Position numbers and translations under genes: made by a program. From JAITWN01 sp964437335 (GTDB taxonomy: Bacteria; Pseudomonadota; Gammaproteobacteria; SZUA-140), in contig CAYTGL010000006.1 in NCBI GenBank assembly GCA_964437335.1, positions 40,345 to 104,344 on the forward strand: a DNA stretch of 64,000 nt, in the 5' to 3' direction. The notes under the pieces were generated by a model. The model was not told the origin of the DNA. It made no database searches and saw only the letters and a list, made by a program, of their open reading frames with translations. This document shows, piece by piece, positions 53,694-62,295 of the stretch (positions are counted from its first letter, which is position 1; every line of letters starts with the position of its first letter).

Positions 53694-54875
53694 TCAATGC
53701 AGCTTGAGGATCATCCAGTCGAGCTTCGTGCTGACGCGCAGGAAGACTTTTCGGATGATGTGTATCATCTCGCCGCTGTGCGTATAGACGGCGCCCTGCC
53801 CGCGAGCACCGGGGGCGAGAAACAGTTCGGCATCCTCGCCCACCGGTCGCAGCCTGACCGCGATGCGCAGCTCCGGAGCGGCTCCGAAGCCTGTATTCGC
53901 CACCATGCCGCTGATCGGCAACTGGCCCTGAGCGGTGGCCCACATGATCGAGTCTACTTCCGTCTTGATGATGCGCCCCGGATGAGTCCGGACGAAGATC
54001 TCCGCTTCGTTGCCGGGCTCGATCTTGCGCACCTCGTTCTGCCTGAAGAAGGCGACGACGAACTGCTCATCCTCGACGAAGGTCATCGCGGGAAACGGCG
54101 GGAACGGTACCGTCATCACACCGGGGCGCAACGCAAGCGCGACGACCCTGCCGTTCGCCGGCGCATGCTGCACCGTCTCCTGGAGCTCCCACCTGGCGTT
54201 GGCCAACTGGGCCTCGGCCTGCGCGATCTGTGCCAATACCTTCGCAACTTCATCCTGCACACCGGCGGGGGTTTTCGCGGCCAGCCGCTCGCGTGCCTGG
54301 GCCACCCCGGCCTGTGCCGCCTGTACGTCGTTCTCCAACCGCTTCACATCGGTTTCCGCCTGCTCCAGGTCGAACTGGTTGCCCGCCCCGAACTCCATGA
54401 GTTCCCGGAACTGCTCGACCCGCTTGCGCGCGAGCAAGAGCTGTGTCCTGACAGCGCCCTCATGGCTGACGGCTTCGTTCAGTTGCTCGGCAAGATTGCG
54501 CTGGTTGGCGTTGGCCGAGATGAGCTGCGCCTGGAGTTGTGAGACGTTGGCCTCATTCACGAGCACCTGGTTTTCGAACGGCACCGGATCGATCTTGAAG
54601 AGGATATCTCCCTTCCTGATGGGGACGTTCGGCTCCACCGGAACCTCGATCACCTTGCCGGGCAGGCGTGAGTTGATCGGGATGATGTAGTTCATGACAC
54701 GCACGTCGGAACTGGACGGTGCGAAGATATTCAGAAGCAGTATCAGGATTGCGAGTCCAATGATCGGAATCGTTATCGTGATCACCTGGGTCGTGATGTT
54801 CCACGGCAGCCACTTGAACTTGAAGAATACGAGCCAGGCGAGACCCGAATAAATAAGCAGCAGCAGGAGCTCCAT
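53694..54875 (-). CDS. HlyD/EmrA-type periplasmic adaptor
   Basis: 393 aa with two N-terminal hydrophobic stretches (about 3-20 and 30-52) and then the biotinyl-lipoyl-like half PINSRLPGKVIEVPVEPNVPIRKGDILFKIDP, a long coiled coil (about 115-220) and the matching C-terminal barrel. It resembles YiaV/YibH proteins that are always found with DUF3302. One-base overlap with the upstream DUF3302 gene (TAATG). Confidence 0.9.
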   Translation of the reverse strand: MELLLLLIYSGLAWLVFFKFKWLPWNITTQVITITIPIIGLAILILLLNIFAPSSSDVRVMNYIIPINSRLPGKVIEVPVEPNVPIRKGDILFKIDPVPFENQVLVNEANVSQLQAQLISANANQRNLAEQLNEAVSHEGAVRTQLLLARKRVEQFRELMEFGAGNQFDLEQAETDVKRLENDVQAAQAGVAQARERLAAKTPAGVQDEVAKVLAQIAQAEAQLANARWELQETVQHAPANGRVVALALRPGVMTVPFPPFPAMTFVEDEQFVVAFFRQNEVRKIEPGNEAEIFVRTHPGRIIKTEVDSIMWATAQGQLPISGMVANTGFGAAPELRIAVRLRPVGEDAELFLAPGARGQGAVYTHSGEMIHIIRKVFLRVSTKLDWMILKLH

Positions 54876-55396
54876 TAGCCGTGCTTCTCCTGACCGAACC
54901 GCGCTTCCAGCGACATCAGCCGCTCGCGCAGTTGCGCGATTTCATTTACGGCTTCATCTCCGGGGTGATCCCTGCCGGTCTCAAGGCCGGCTTTGGCGAC
55001 GGCAACCGTCGCCTTGCCTGATTCGCCGTGATGTTCATCAGCGACGTCGGTGCCATAGGCCATCTTATAGAGGACCGGCTTCGAGTAGGCCCAGAGCCAG
55101 GCCAGAGGCCAGAGCATGCCGCCGAAGAAAAGCGAGAGCAGGCACAAGGTCTTGATCGCCTGCGCCTGCGGATGCCGGCGCTTTTCCGCGATCCTTTCCG
55201 GCAGGATGTGGACCAGCCAGAAAACGGTGATCGCGATGACCGGCGCGATGACCAGCACGACCCAGGAAATGCCGTTCGCGACCATGTCCAGGGTCTCGCC
55301 GGCAAATATCGACGCATGCGCGGCGGCTGATGACAGAATGCCGGCCATGGCCAATCCTGCCTTGGCAAGCACATGCCGTTTCTGCTTAGGGGTCAT
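54875..55396 (-). CDS. DUF3302 inner-membrane protein
   Basis: 173 aa. Signal-like first segment (about 14-28), two central helices (WVVLVIAPVIAITVFWLVHILPERIAEKRRHPQAQAIK and LCLLSLFFGGMLWPLAWLWAYSKPV), then a soluble coiled tail. This is the DUF3302/YiaW family, which is encoded with a HlyD-like partner in enterobacteria. It may stand in for a pump or tether the adaptor. Confidence 0.87.
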   Translation of the reverse strand: MTPKQKRHVLAKAGLAMAGILSSAAAHASIFAGETLDMVANGISWVVLVIAPVIAITVFWLVHILPERIAEKRRHPQAQAIKTLCLLSLFFGGMLWPLAWLWAYSKPVLYKMAYGTDVADEHHGESGKATVAVAKAGLETGRDHPGDEAVNEIAQLRERLMSLEARFGQEKHG

Positions 55397-55523
55397 GATT
55401 TATTTTCCAACCTATTATGGCGCAGAGCAGCTGTACCGTTAGCCACAACGTTACTGCCCACTAGGGCAGGTTGGCAATCTTCCCTGAAAATCGCGGTGTT
55501 TGGAAGTAGAATTTTCTACTAAA
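55397..55523. other. Short gap with two small hairpins between DUF3302 and cytochrome b561 genes
   Basis: CTGCCC/GGGCAG (55454-55469, 4-nt loop) and AGTAGAA/TTCTACT (55505-55520, 2-nt centre) lie in this gap. The latter is 4 nt past the cytochrome b561 stop and might end that transcript. No promoter for the DUF3302 gene is obvious. Confidence 0.35.
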
Positions 55524-56084
55524 TCAGACACTAGCCCCAAATATCCGCCGTAGCGTACCGTCCTTGTCAACCAGATGGTGCTTGAATGAACCGGCAATGT
55601 GCAGCAGCAGCGAGAAAATCAGCACAAAGGCAACCAGGCCATGCGTGCTATGGGCAATCGACGCAATCCCCTCGTTGTGCGGAATCACCTTGCGCGGATC
55701 GATCGGGTCCGGATTGCGCGCGACCAGTTCGAAGCCAAACACCGAGACGCCGGTACCGCCGAGCGCGGACATCAGGAAGCCGGACAGCGGCATCAACAGC
55801 GTACCGTACAACAACACGTGATGGACGATCTTCGCAAGCGCCTGCTCATAACGCGGATACCTGCCGACCGGTACCGGCCAGCCATTCCTGATCCGCCACG
55901 CGACGCGCGCGATCAGGAGAAAGAAGATCAGGACGCCAAACGACTTGTGCCATGGATACAGCGCGAAGGTCTCCGTCTCCGACATGTAGATGCCAAGCGC
56001 CAGCATCGCGATCACGGCAAGGCCGACCACCCAGTGCAAGACGACGGTGGTGTGGCTGAGTTGATTCGGGGTATCGAGTTTCAT
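55524..56084 (-). CDS. Cytochrome b561
   Basis: 186 aa, four membrane helices with haem-ligand histidines in the usual places: HTTVVLHWVVGLAVIAMLALGIYMSE, WHKSFGVLIFFLLIARVAWRIRNGWP, HHVLLYGTLLMPLSGFLMS and HSTHGLVAFVLIFSLLLHIAGSFKHHLVDKDGTLRRI. Di-haem b-type quinol-linked electron carrier of the CybB family. Physiological partner not evident. Confidence 0.93.
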   Translation of the reverse strand: MKLDTPNQLSHTTVVLHWVVGLAVIAMLALGIYMSETETFALYPWHKSFGVLIFFLLIARVAWRIRNGWPVPVGRYPRYEQALAKIVHHVLLYGTLLMPLSGFLMSALGGTGVSVFGFELVARNPDPIDPRKVIPHNEGIASIAHSTHGLVAFVLIFSLLLHIAGSFKHHLVDKDGTLRRIFGASV

Positions 56085-56203
56085 GGGTCCCTCCTTGTTC
56101 CCTTGGGGTGTGACAGATCACAGGACATTATACTTCCATAATTATAATTACTGCTTGCTAGAGAGGACTTTTGCTCTGTCGGCCTCAAGTTCGAGCCCGG
56201 CGG

Positions 56204-56435
56204 TCAGGAACCGTCGATCAGATCCTCGGGCAGGAGGTCGAGCAGCATGCCGTCGTGAAACACGCCGTCGGCTCCTCGTTCGTACCGCCGCATGACGCCG
56301 ACCCGCTTGAAGCCGGCCTTCTCGTAAGCACGGATGGCGCGAACGTTGTCGGCGGAGGATCTCCAGGAGGCGCGGAAGATCGTTCTCGTTCACTGGACGA
56401 AGGACTATGCGCGATCCTTGAAGGGTAGGCTTCAT
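56204..56435 (-). pseudogene. GNAT acetyltransferase remnant with internal deletion and frameshift
   Basis: The 5' end (from 56435) encodes MKPTLQGSRIVLRPVNENDL, the normal start of a GNAT acetyltransferase, up to about residue 28. After about 56355 the reading frame of a GNAT C-terminus follows in a different frame: SADNVRAIRAYEKAGFKRVG, then MRRYERGADGVFHDGMLLDLLPEDL and TGA at 56204. The middle of the domain, including most of the acetyl-CoA fold, is missing. A single deletion that is not a multiple of three explains both. The product cannot be active. Confidence 0.8.
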
Positions 56436-56479
56436 CCAAAGCTCCCCGGCATATTCACATTTAACCGCCCGGTCGAAAC

Positions 56480-57025
56480 TTAAACTCTAAGTGATCCGCG
56501 GAAGCCCCGAGCGGCATAGTATGATTGCGCGCCGTTGTGATATACGAAAACATTGCCATAGCGTCGATCACAAAAGAGGGCGCCCCCGAGTTTCCTGATA
56601 TCAGCAGGCGTTTTCACCCAGCTCGACGTTTTCGTATCGAAACATCCGAGTTTTTGCAGCTCCCGATACTGTTCTTCCGTTAACAGCTCAATTCCCATCG
56701 CGGCGGCCATGTCAATAGCGCTATTTTCCGGTTTATTTTCCTTCCTTGATTCCAGCCCTTCGCGGTCGTAGCAAATACTTCTGCGACCTTTAGGGCTTTC
56801 TTCAGAGCAATCATAGAAAATATAGTCGCCTGTCTTTCTATCATGACCAACAACATCCGGCTCACCGCCAGTTCTTTCCATTTCGTTGAGCGACCGCATT
56901 TTTTCAGCATGAGACTCCAGCTTCGTTTGTACTTTATCCCACTCGATACCCTTATGCCGGCTCATGTTTTTCTCGAAACGAGCTTTCAATACGCTGAGCA
57001 GCGCTTCACGTTGTTGTGCTTTCAT
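56480..57025 (-). CDS. DUF4256 protein
   Basis: 181 aa. Recognised by MERTGGEPDVVGHDRKTGDYIFYDCSEESPKGRRSICYDREGLESRKENKPENSAIDMAAAMGIELLTEEQYRELQ and the end ALFCDRRYGNVFVYHNGAQSYYAARGFRGSLRV, both characteristic of DUF4256. No function is known. ATG 57025 overlaps the aquaporin stop by 20 nt. GC content appears lower than in the housekeeping genes, hinting at acquisition. Confidence 0.88.
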   Translation of the reverse strand: MKAQQREALLSVLKARFEKNMSRHKGIEWDKVQTKLESHAEKMRSLNEMERTGGEPDVVGHDRKTGDYIFYDCSEESPKGRRSICYDREGLESRKENKPENSAIDMAAAMGIELLTEEQYRELQKLGCFDTKTSSWVKTPADIRKLGGALFCDRRYGNVFVYHNGAQSYYAARGFRGSLRV

Positions 57026-57734
57026 GCCCTTTGCTCTCGTTCTTCTCGCCACCCAGCCAACGATAGGCAACACCCGCCAGGGCCGCGCCAATCAGTGGCG
57101 CCACCCAAAACATCCAGAGTTGATCCAACGCCCACTCGCCGACAAAAACAGCGGGGCCCGTACTTCGTGCCGGATTCACGGACGTATTGGTCACGGGGAT
57201 GCTGATCAGATGAATCAGCGTCAGCGCCAATCCAATCGCGATCGGCGCGAACCCGGCTGGCACACGCTTGTCTGTTGCACCGAGGATGATGATCAGGAAC
57301 ATGAATGTCATGACTACCTCGGTGACAAAAGCGGACGCGGCGGAGTACTGGCCGGGTGAATGATCCGCGTAGCCATTGGCCGCCAGGCCAGTCGCAATAT
57401 CAAATCCAGCCTTTCCGCTGGCGATGAAGTACAGGACACCCGCTGCCAGTATCGCGCCCAGGACCTGAGCGATGATGTAGGGGATCAATTCCGAGGTTTT
57501 AAAGCGGCCTCCCACCGCCAGCCCCACCGACACGGCCGGGTTGAGGTGGCAGCCCGAGATATGCCCGATCGCGTACGCCATCGTCAAAACCGCCAAGCCG
57601 AAGGCAAACGCGACTCCGAGCAGCCCAATTCCCACGCCAGGAAACGCTGCAGCCAGGACAGCGCTACCGCAACCACCCAGAACGAGCCAAAAGGTTCCGA
57701 TAAATTCCGCCGCAAGACGATTGGACATTTTCAT
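57006..57734 (-). CDS. aqpZ: Aquaporin Z-like water channel
   Basis: 242 aa, six helices with the two half-helix motifs NPAVSVGL and NPARSTGP. Residues Phe in the first helix region (FIGTFWLVLGGCGSAVLAAAFP), His in HLNPAV-proximal ISGCHLNPA and the Arg of NPAR give the narrow filter of a water channel (aquaporin Z) rather than a glycerol facilitator. ATG 57734 follows a GGAGAAAAGG ribosome site; longer frames add a charged leader and are rejected. Confidence 0.94.
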   Translation of the reverse strand: MKMSNRLAAEFIGTFWLVLGGCGSAVLAAAFPGVGIGLLGVAFAFGLAVLTMAYAIGHISGCHLNPAVSVGLAVGGRFKTSELIPYIIAQVLGAILAAGVLYFIASGKAGFDIATGLAANGYADHSPGQYSAASAFVTEVVMTFMFLIIILGATDKRVPAGFAPIAIGLALTLIHLISIPVTNTSVNPARSTGPAVFVGEWALDQLWMFWVAPLIGAALAGVAYRWLGGEKNESKGHESTTT

Positions 57735-57963
57735 CCTTTTCTCCTTCTCCCTCTTGTTGGTTCTGCTACTCCACAACGAACTACAAACTCGCCCTAACCG
57801 TCCCGCGTGAGCCGTCGAGGGGCGCGCAGCGTCAAAGTTTAGCCCCCCATCCCCTTTTCGACTACAATTATTGGCGGTATGCTTGGCGCTGCAATCTATC
57901 GGTTCGTCGGAAGTGAACAGAGCTACCCGGAGAAAAAATCCCTTTCACAATGGAGACAGAGAT

Positions 57964-58431
57964 ATGAGTTTTTTTTCAGATGCACGCTCCGGATTTGTCT
58001 TTGTAGCCCTTCTTGCGGCAACGATCCTCCTGGGGGGCTGTCACGGCGGGGCCAAATATATCTATGACCCCGGCACCAACTTCTCGGGACTTAAAAGCTA
58101 TGCGTGGGCCCCGGCATCACACATGGGCCGGAAAGAGACCCTTGTTGTCGCAAATGTCCAGTTCTTTGCGGATCAGATCCTCGAGCAGAAAGGGTTCAAC
58201 AAGACGTCAGGGAATCCCGACCTGCTGATTTCGATAGAAAACGAGTACGACATCGGCACCTATCATAATAACGGCTATCAGCTCCGGATGCTGACCCTGA
58301 AAATTTACCGGGGAGAGAGCAAGGAATTGATCTGGAGGGGAACGGCTCCGGGCGCCATCAATACCGACGCGGCCTCCAACGATCTGCAGAAAGCAGTCCA
58401 GGACATTCTTGACAAGTTTCCCCCGCAATAA
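57964..58431 (+). CDS. DUF4136 lipoprotein
   Basis: 155 aa. Lipobox LLGGC with Cys26, then the single DUF4136 domain: YIYDPGTNFSGLKSYAWAP, DQILEQKGFNKTSGNPDLLI, LTLKIYRGESKELIWRGTAPGAIN and the NDLQKAVQDILDKFPP end. Outer-membrane-facing lipoprotein of unknown role. The ATG with GGAGA upstream is chosen over a longer frame. Precedes the P450 gene convergently with 15 nt between stops. Confidence 0.87.
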   Translation: MSFFSDARSGFVFVALLAATILLGGCHGGAKYIYDPGTNFSGLKSYAWAPASHMGRKETLVVANVQFFADQILEQKGFNKTSGNPDLLISIENEYDIGTYHNNGYQLRMLTLKIYRGESKELIWRGTAPGAINTDAASNDLQKAVQDILDKFPPQ

Positions 58432-58446
58432 AACGACTGCCGAGCC

Positions 58447-59589
58447 TCAGCTGAATCGCAGGGGGAGCGCGTCAAGGCCGTTACCGGGATAGACCGCGCG
58501 GTGCGGGGTGGCGCTGGCTAACTCAACGCGTTTCGTCCGCGCAAGCAGCTCCTCGAGCGCGACGCGCATCTCGAGCCTCGCCAGGGGGGCGCCCTGGCAG
58601 AGATGGATGCCTTGCCCCCAGACCAGTCCATCGCCTGTGTTCCGCTCGAGCATGACGGCATCGGCATCATCGAACGCGCGCGGATCGCGATTAGCGGCGA
58701 TCCACATCAGGGTCAGCGGCTCTCCCTTCGGAATCGTTCGGCCCTGAATCCGGACCTCCCGCGTCGTGATGCGCCGGTTAGCGACGAGCGGATCATCCAC
58801 GCGCAGGATCTCCTCGATCGCCGCGGGAATCAGCGACGGATCGCGCCGCAGGCGATCCTGAAGTTCGGGCTCCCGGGCAAGATGCAGGACCAGGATGCCC
58901 AGGCCGGCCGCGGTGGTGCCGTGTCCGGCTGCCCAGTTACGCAGGAGAACAACGATCTCGTCGTCGGAGAACTTCCCGCCGTCGACCCCGGTACGCAGCA
59001 GCGCGTCCGTTGCATCGCCCGCACCCTCCGGTGAAGCGCGGTGCCTGTCCAGGTTGGCCTTGACGTGCTCCGAGAAGAGCTCGGCCAGCGCCTTGCCGGC
59101 AACCGGATCTTCGTTGAACGCCGCCTGCTGGTTGCCATGCACCCAGCCAGCAAGACATTCCGCCTGCTGATCGGGCCAGCCCAGCAAGGCACACAGCGTC
59201 TTCAACGCATAAGGCATGGCGAACGCATCGATGAACTCCGTCTCTCCACTGGAGAGTATCGGCCCAAGGAGTTTCGCGGCGATCTCACGGGCGCGTGGCT
59301 CAAGCCTCGCCATCTGCTCCGCATCGAAGAAGGGATCGAGCACCGCGCGATATCGGCCGTGAACCGGTGGATCCATTCCGTTCGGGATGGCCGGGAACCG
59401 CGATACATTGCTGAACGTCTCCGGATCGGCCAGAACAGCGGCGATGTCCTCATGGCGAAACAGCGACCAGCCCATGAAGCTGCTGTGCGCGACCGGACAC
59501 CGCTCGCGCATCTCATCGTACGCCCGCCGCTGGTCCTCCAGGATCGATGCCTCCCGTGGATTCCAGTCATCCTGCTGCGTTTTTTCCAT
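58447..59589 (-). CDS. Cytochrome P450
   Basis: 380 aa, soluble class I bacterial P450. The I-helix oxygen-binding motif is AGHGTT, the K-helix EXXR is EEILR, the haem-binding loop is VWGQGIHLCQGAPLARLEMR (Cys ligand). ATG 59589 has GGAGGA upstream. No ferredoxin or reductase gene is nearby, so its redox partner is elsewhere. Substrate unknown. Confidence 0.94.
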   Translation of the reverse strand: MEKTQQDDWNPREASILEDQRRAYDEMRERCPVAHSSFMGWSLFRHEDIAAVLADPETFSNVSRFPAIPNGMDPPVHGRYRAVLDPFFDAEQMARLEPRAREIAAKLLGPILSSGETEFIDAFAMPYALKTLCALLGWPDQQAECLAGWVHGNQQAAFNEDPVAGKALAELFSEHVKANLDRHRASPEGAGDATDALLRTGVDGGKFSDDEIVVLLRNWAAGHGTTAAGLGILVLHLAREPELQDRLRRDPSLIPAAIEEILRVDDPLVANRRITTREVRIQGRTIPKGEPLTLMWIAANRDPRAFDDADAVMLERNTGDGLVWGQGIHLCQGAPLARLEMRVALEELLARTKRVELASATPHRAVYPGNGLDALPLRFS

Positions 59590-59623
59590 CACTCATTCCT
59601 CCGGTTGCTTGCGTATCAAGCAC

Positions 59624-60949
59624 CTACCTCCGCTTGGCCATGAGATGCTTCGCCAACGCATGATAAGCGGGCAGCGAGGTCGGGTCATTCGCAGCGTTGC
59701 TGGCGACGGGGTGCGACGCAAACCTGGCAATCACCATCTCCGCCTCGGGATCGATATACAGCGCCTGACCGTGCACGCCGCGCGCCATAAACGCCCCATG
59801 CTCGTTATGGGTGACCCACCACATGTTACGATAACTCCATCCTGCGAGTTGCGCATAACCGGCCTTTGCAAAGGCCTCCCGGCTGCCTCCACGCCGAATA
59901 TTCGCGACAGCCGCCATCGGAATGATCTGCTCTCCGTTGTAACGGCCGCCGTTGCGGATCATTTCGCCAAACCGGGCCAGATCACGAAGGCCGGCGCTGA
60001 GGCCGCCGCCGGAAAACGGCGTCCCGGTGGAGTCCACGCTCATGTACGCATCCTGCTCGGCGCCCAATCGGCTCCAGATGCGCTCGGACAGCAACTGCGC
60101 CACCGAGCGGTCTGTCGCCCTGGCCAGTATCCAGCCCAGTGCGTCGGTATTGGCTGTCTGGTAATGAAATGCCTCGCCATGGATACCCTCGGACTTCACG
60201 GTCCGCAGGAATTCATAGTACGAACGCGGGCCGGTGTAGTCGGCGGGCTTGGGCAGGGGGTTGCCGGCATTCGCGTGGGCCCACACTTCCGCATTCGGGT
60301 CGGCGTAGTCCTCGCTGAACCGGATGCCCGTCGTCATGTCCATGACCTGGCGTACCGTTGCGTTACCAAAGGCGGAGGCCGCCAGCTCGGGCACATAATC
60401 AGACACGATGCGCTCCGGGTCGAGCACTCTGTCGGCGGCAAGCATCGCTGCCAGCGTGCCCACAAAAGTCTTGGTCACGGACATGGCGCCGTGTTGCCCT
60501 TCGGGCGAGAGGACACCGAAATAGCGCTCGTAGACGATGCGTCCCTTGTGCAGCACCAGGATGCCATCAGTGTAGTTGGCCGCAAGCGATTCCCGCCACG
60601 TCATGGTCTTGCCGGACCCGGTCGGCGTGAACGTCACGGCATCGATATCATCACGGAGGCGGCGCTTGAGCGGCGTTGGCGCGCCAACGCCGCGGGATAC
60701 GTTGACCGTCGGCATCAACTGACGGAAGTTCGAGACGCTCCAGCGCATGGCGGGAAACCGAAAGTAACTGCCGTCATCGAAACGGAGAATCCTGTCGGGC
60801 GGCGGCGGCGAGCCGATCATCCAGCCGAGCTTCCGGGGATCGCTTTCGTCGGCGTCCGGGAATGTGTCCGTAACACTGCTGCTCGCCAATGCGCCCGGCG
60901 TCAGGATAAGAAAGGCGATGTATGCGATCAGTCCGGCATTGCGCTTCAT
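59624..60949 (-). CDS. Exported serine hydrolase, beta-lactamase class C-like family
   Basis: 441 aa. Signal peptide 1-22 (IAYIAFLILTPGALA). SVTK at 157-160 is the Ser-X-X-Lys catalytic motif and YQTANTDALGWIL supplies the Tyr-X-Asn-like second motif; the terminal HNEHGAFMARGVHGQALYIDPE block resembles esterase EstB/6-aminohexanoate-oligomer hydrolases. Beta-lactamase, esterase or amide-hydrolase activities are all possible. Located 34 nt after the P450 gene on the same strand but with reverse order, i.e. upstream of it in transcription. Confidence 0.88.
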   Translation of the reverse strand: MKRNAGLIAYIAFLILTPGALASSSVTDTFPDADESDPRKLGWMIGSPPPPDRILRFDDGSYFRFPAMRWSVSNFRQLMPTVNVSRGVGAPTPLKRRLRDDIDAVTFTPTGSGKTMTWRESLAANYTDGILVLHKGRIVYERYFGVLSPEGQHGAMSVTKTFVGTLAAMLAADRVLDPERIVSDYVPELAASAFGNATVRQVMDMTTGIRFSEDYADPNAEVWAHANAGNPLPKPADYTGPRSYYEFLRTVKSEGIHGEAFHYQTANTDALGWILARATDRSVAQLLSERIWSRLGAEQDAYMSVDSTGTPFSGGGLSAGLRDLARFGEMIRNGGRYNGEQIIPMAAVANIRRGGSREAFAKAGYAQLAGWSYRNMWWVTHNEHGAFMARGVHGQALYIDPEAEMVIARFASHPVASNAANDPTSLPAYHALAKHLMAKRR

Positions 60950-61050
60950 ACGTGCCTCGGACTTAAAGTAACAGCTATCTCAAGTGGGAGAGCAGAGATC
61001 GTCGGGACGATAGTTCTGCCTTTATGAGGCGGCTCATCTGAGCTTCGCCG

Positions 61051-61494
61051 TTAATCCGGAATCTCGGCCTCGACGAGTTTCGCCAGCAGCGTGAGCGACT
61101 CCTGCCAGCCGAGATAGCAGGCCTCGGCGGGAATGACGTCGGGGACGCCTTCCTGCACGACGTTCAGCTCGGTACCGACCAATACCTTCTTCAGGGCCAC
61201 CGTCACCTGCATCTCCCCCGGCAGATTCGGGTCGTCGAACCTGTCCGTGTGGCGGATGCGTTCGTTCGGCACCAGTTCGAGGTACTCCCCGCCGAAGGAA
61301 TGACTGTGCCCGGTAGTGAAATTGGTGAACGACATCCTGTAGGAGCCGCCGACCGTGGCGTCCATGTGGTGAACCTTGCCGGTGAACCCGTTCGGCGGAA
61401 GCCATTTGACCAGGGCATCGGGGTCCAGAAAGGCCCGGTATACCCGCTCGGGTGTTGCACGAAGTACGCGGTGAAGCTGGATGGTGTTGGGCAT
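61051..61494 (-). CDS. SRPBCC/AHSA1-family protein
   Basis: 147 aa with the START-like fold: IQLHRVLRATPERVYRAFLDPDALVKWLPPNGFTGKVHHMDATVGGSYRMSF and the C-terminal GWQESLTLLAKLVEAEIPD. Members bind or sense small hydrophobic molecules. Fifteen nt before it in transcription is a broken VOC-family gene; the two families are often neighbours. Confidence 0.9.
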   Translation of the reverse strand: MPNTIQLHRVLRATPERVYRAFLDPDALVKWLPPNGFTGKVHHMDATVGGSYRMSFTNFTTGHSHSFGGEYLELVPNERIRHTDRFDDPNLPGEMQVTVALKKVLVGTELNVVQEGVPDVIPAEACYLGWQESLTLLAKLVEAEIPD

Positions 61495-61507
61495 GATGGT
61501 ATCCTCT

Positions 61508-61793
61508 TCAGTCCTTGCTCTCGCAGTCGAGCATCCAGCACACGCCGAATCGGTCGACGAGGCTGCCGAAATATCCGCCCCAGAACATCTCCTGCATGGG
61601 CATCTCGACCTTGCCCCTCCATTTCCGCGCGGCTGTCCAGTTCGAGGGTGATGTACATATTATTGCCCGGAACCACCGTAAAGCCCATGGACTCCGGTGC
61701 GTCCGTTCCCATCAGGAGATGTCCTGCCAGGATCGGCAACTCGATGTGCATGACGAGATTCCTGTCCGCCTCCCAAGCTGACACGATTGACAC
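61508..61793 (-). pseudogene. VOC/PhnB-like protein remnant, truncated and frameshifted
   Basis: From 61793 the frame reads EADRNLVMHIELPILAGHLL then MGTDAPESMGFTVVPGNNMYITLE, which is the middle of a PhnB-like VOC (glyoxalase) protein; the normal first ~60 residues are absent. After SRAE the frame breaks. Continuing in another frame gives GKVEMPMQEMFWGGYFGSLV then DRFGVCWMLDCESKD and TGA at 61508, the family C-terminus, with about ten residues missing at the break. At least two lesions, so a dead gene. Confidence 0.78.
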
Positions 61794-61829
61794 CCGGGAT
61801 ACCTCCTTATAATCTTACCAGTAAGATTA
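61787..61829 (+). promoter_or_regulatory. Promoter and palindromic operator of the AbrB-type antitoxin
   Basis: TTGACA (61787-61792) and TATAAT (61808-61813) are both consensus but only 15 nt apart, which usually means weak or regulated use. The -10 overlaps a perfect palindrome, TAATCTTAC-CA-GTAAGATTA (61810-61829). The antitoxin start is 14 nt downstream. This is the expected layout for autorepression by an AbrB-type antitoxin. Confidence 0.75.
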
Positions 61830-61843
61830 GAAAGGAGAATACC

Positions 61844-62107
61844 ATGCGCACCGCTGTGACCACTACGCTATCGTCGAAGGGCCAGGTTGTCATACCTGAG
61901 GATATCCGCATCAGGCTTGGGCTGATGCCAGGTACTCAGTTCGTCGTTCTGGGCGACAAAGACGTAGTAATCTTCAAGGTACTGGAACCCCCGTCTCTGC
62001 GCGACTTCGATGGACTGGTCGCTCGTGCGAGAGCCGCCGCCAAGCGGACAGGCCTCACCAAGTCCGATATCGACAAGGCAGTCAAAAAAGTACGTCGTTC
62101 CCGGTGA
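61844..62107 (+). CDS. AbrB/MazE-type (VapB-like) antitoxin
   Basis: 87 aa. The N-terminal swapped-hairpin DNA-binding domain reads TTTLSSKGQVVIPEDIRIRLG, typical of AbrB/VapB antitoxins; the C-terminal half (residues 45-87) should bind a toxin. An AAGGAG site lies 7 nt before the ATG. Its stop overlaps a GTG that begins a decayed PIN toxin gene, so the antitoxin outlives its toxin. Confidence 0.9.
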   Translation: MRTAVTTTLSSKGQVVIPEDIRIRLGLMPGTQFVVLGDKDVVIFKVLEPPSLRDFDGLVARARAAAKRTGLTKSDIDKAVKKVRRSR

Positions 62108-62217
62108 GGGTGATCATCGACACAAACGTACTGATGTCGGCCCATGCGGCACATTGGGTCGGCTCCGTAAACAGGAACCGCCCACCCGGCTTTATTGCCA
62201 GCACCATCCGTCGGTAA
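62104..62217 (+). pseudogene. Remnant of a PIN-domain toxin gene
   Basis: GTG at 62104 overlaps the antitoxin stop by 4 nt, the usual coupling in VapBC-like pairs. The first residues MRVIIDTNVLMSA contain the PIN signature Asp after three hydrophobic residues, followed by Thr-Asn. Homology then stops: the frame continues for 24 unrelated residues to TAA at 62217. The other acidic residues of the nuclease site are absent, so no toxin can be made. Confidence 0.75.
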
Positions 62218-62295
62218 ACGGGGATTCGTAGAGCCGGTCGGGGGCGACGACGCCGGAGTCCTTGTACGCCGAGTACGGCTTGTATCTCCGCGCGC

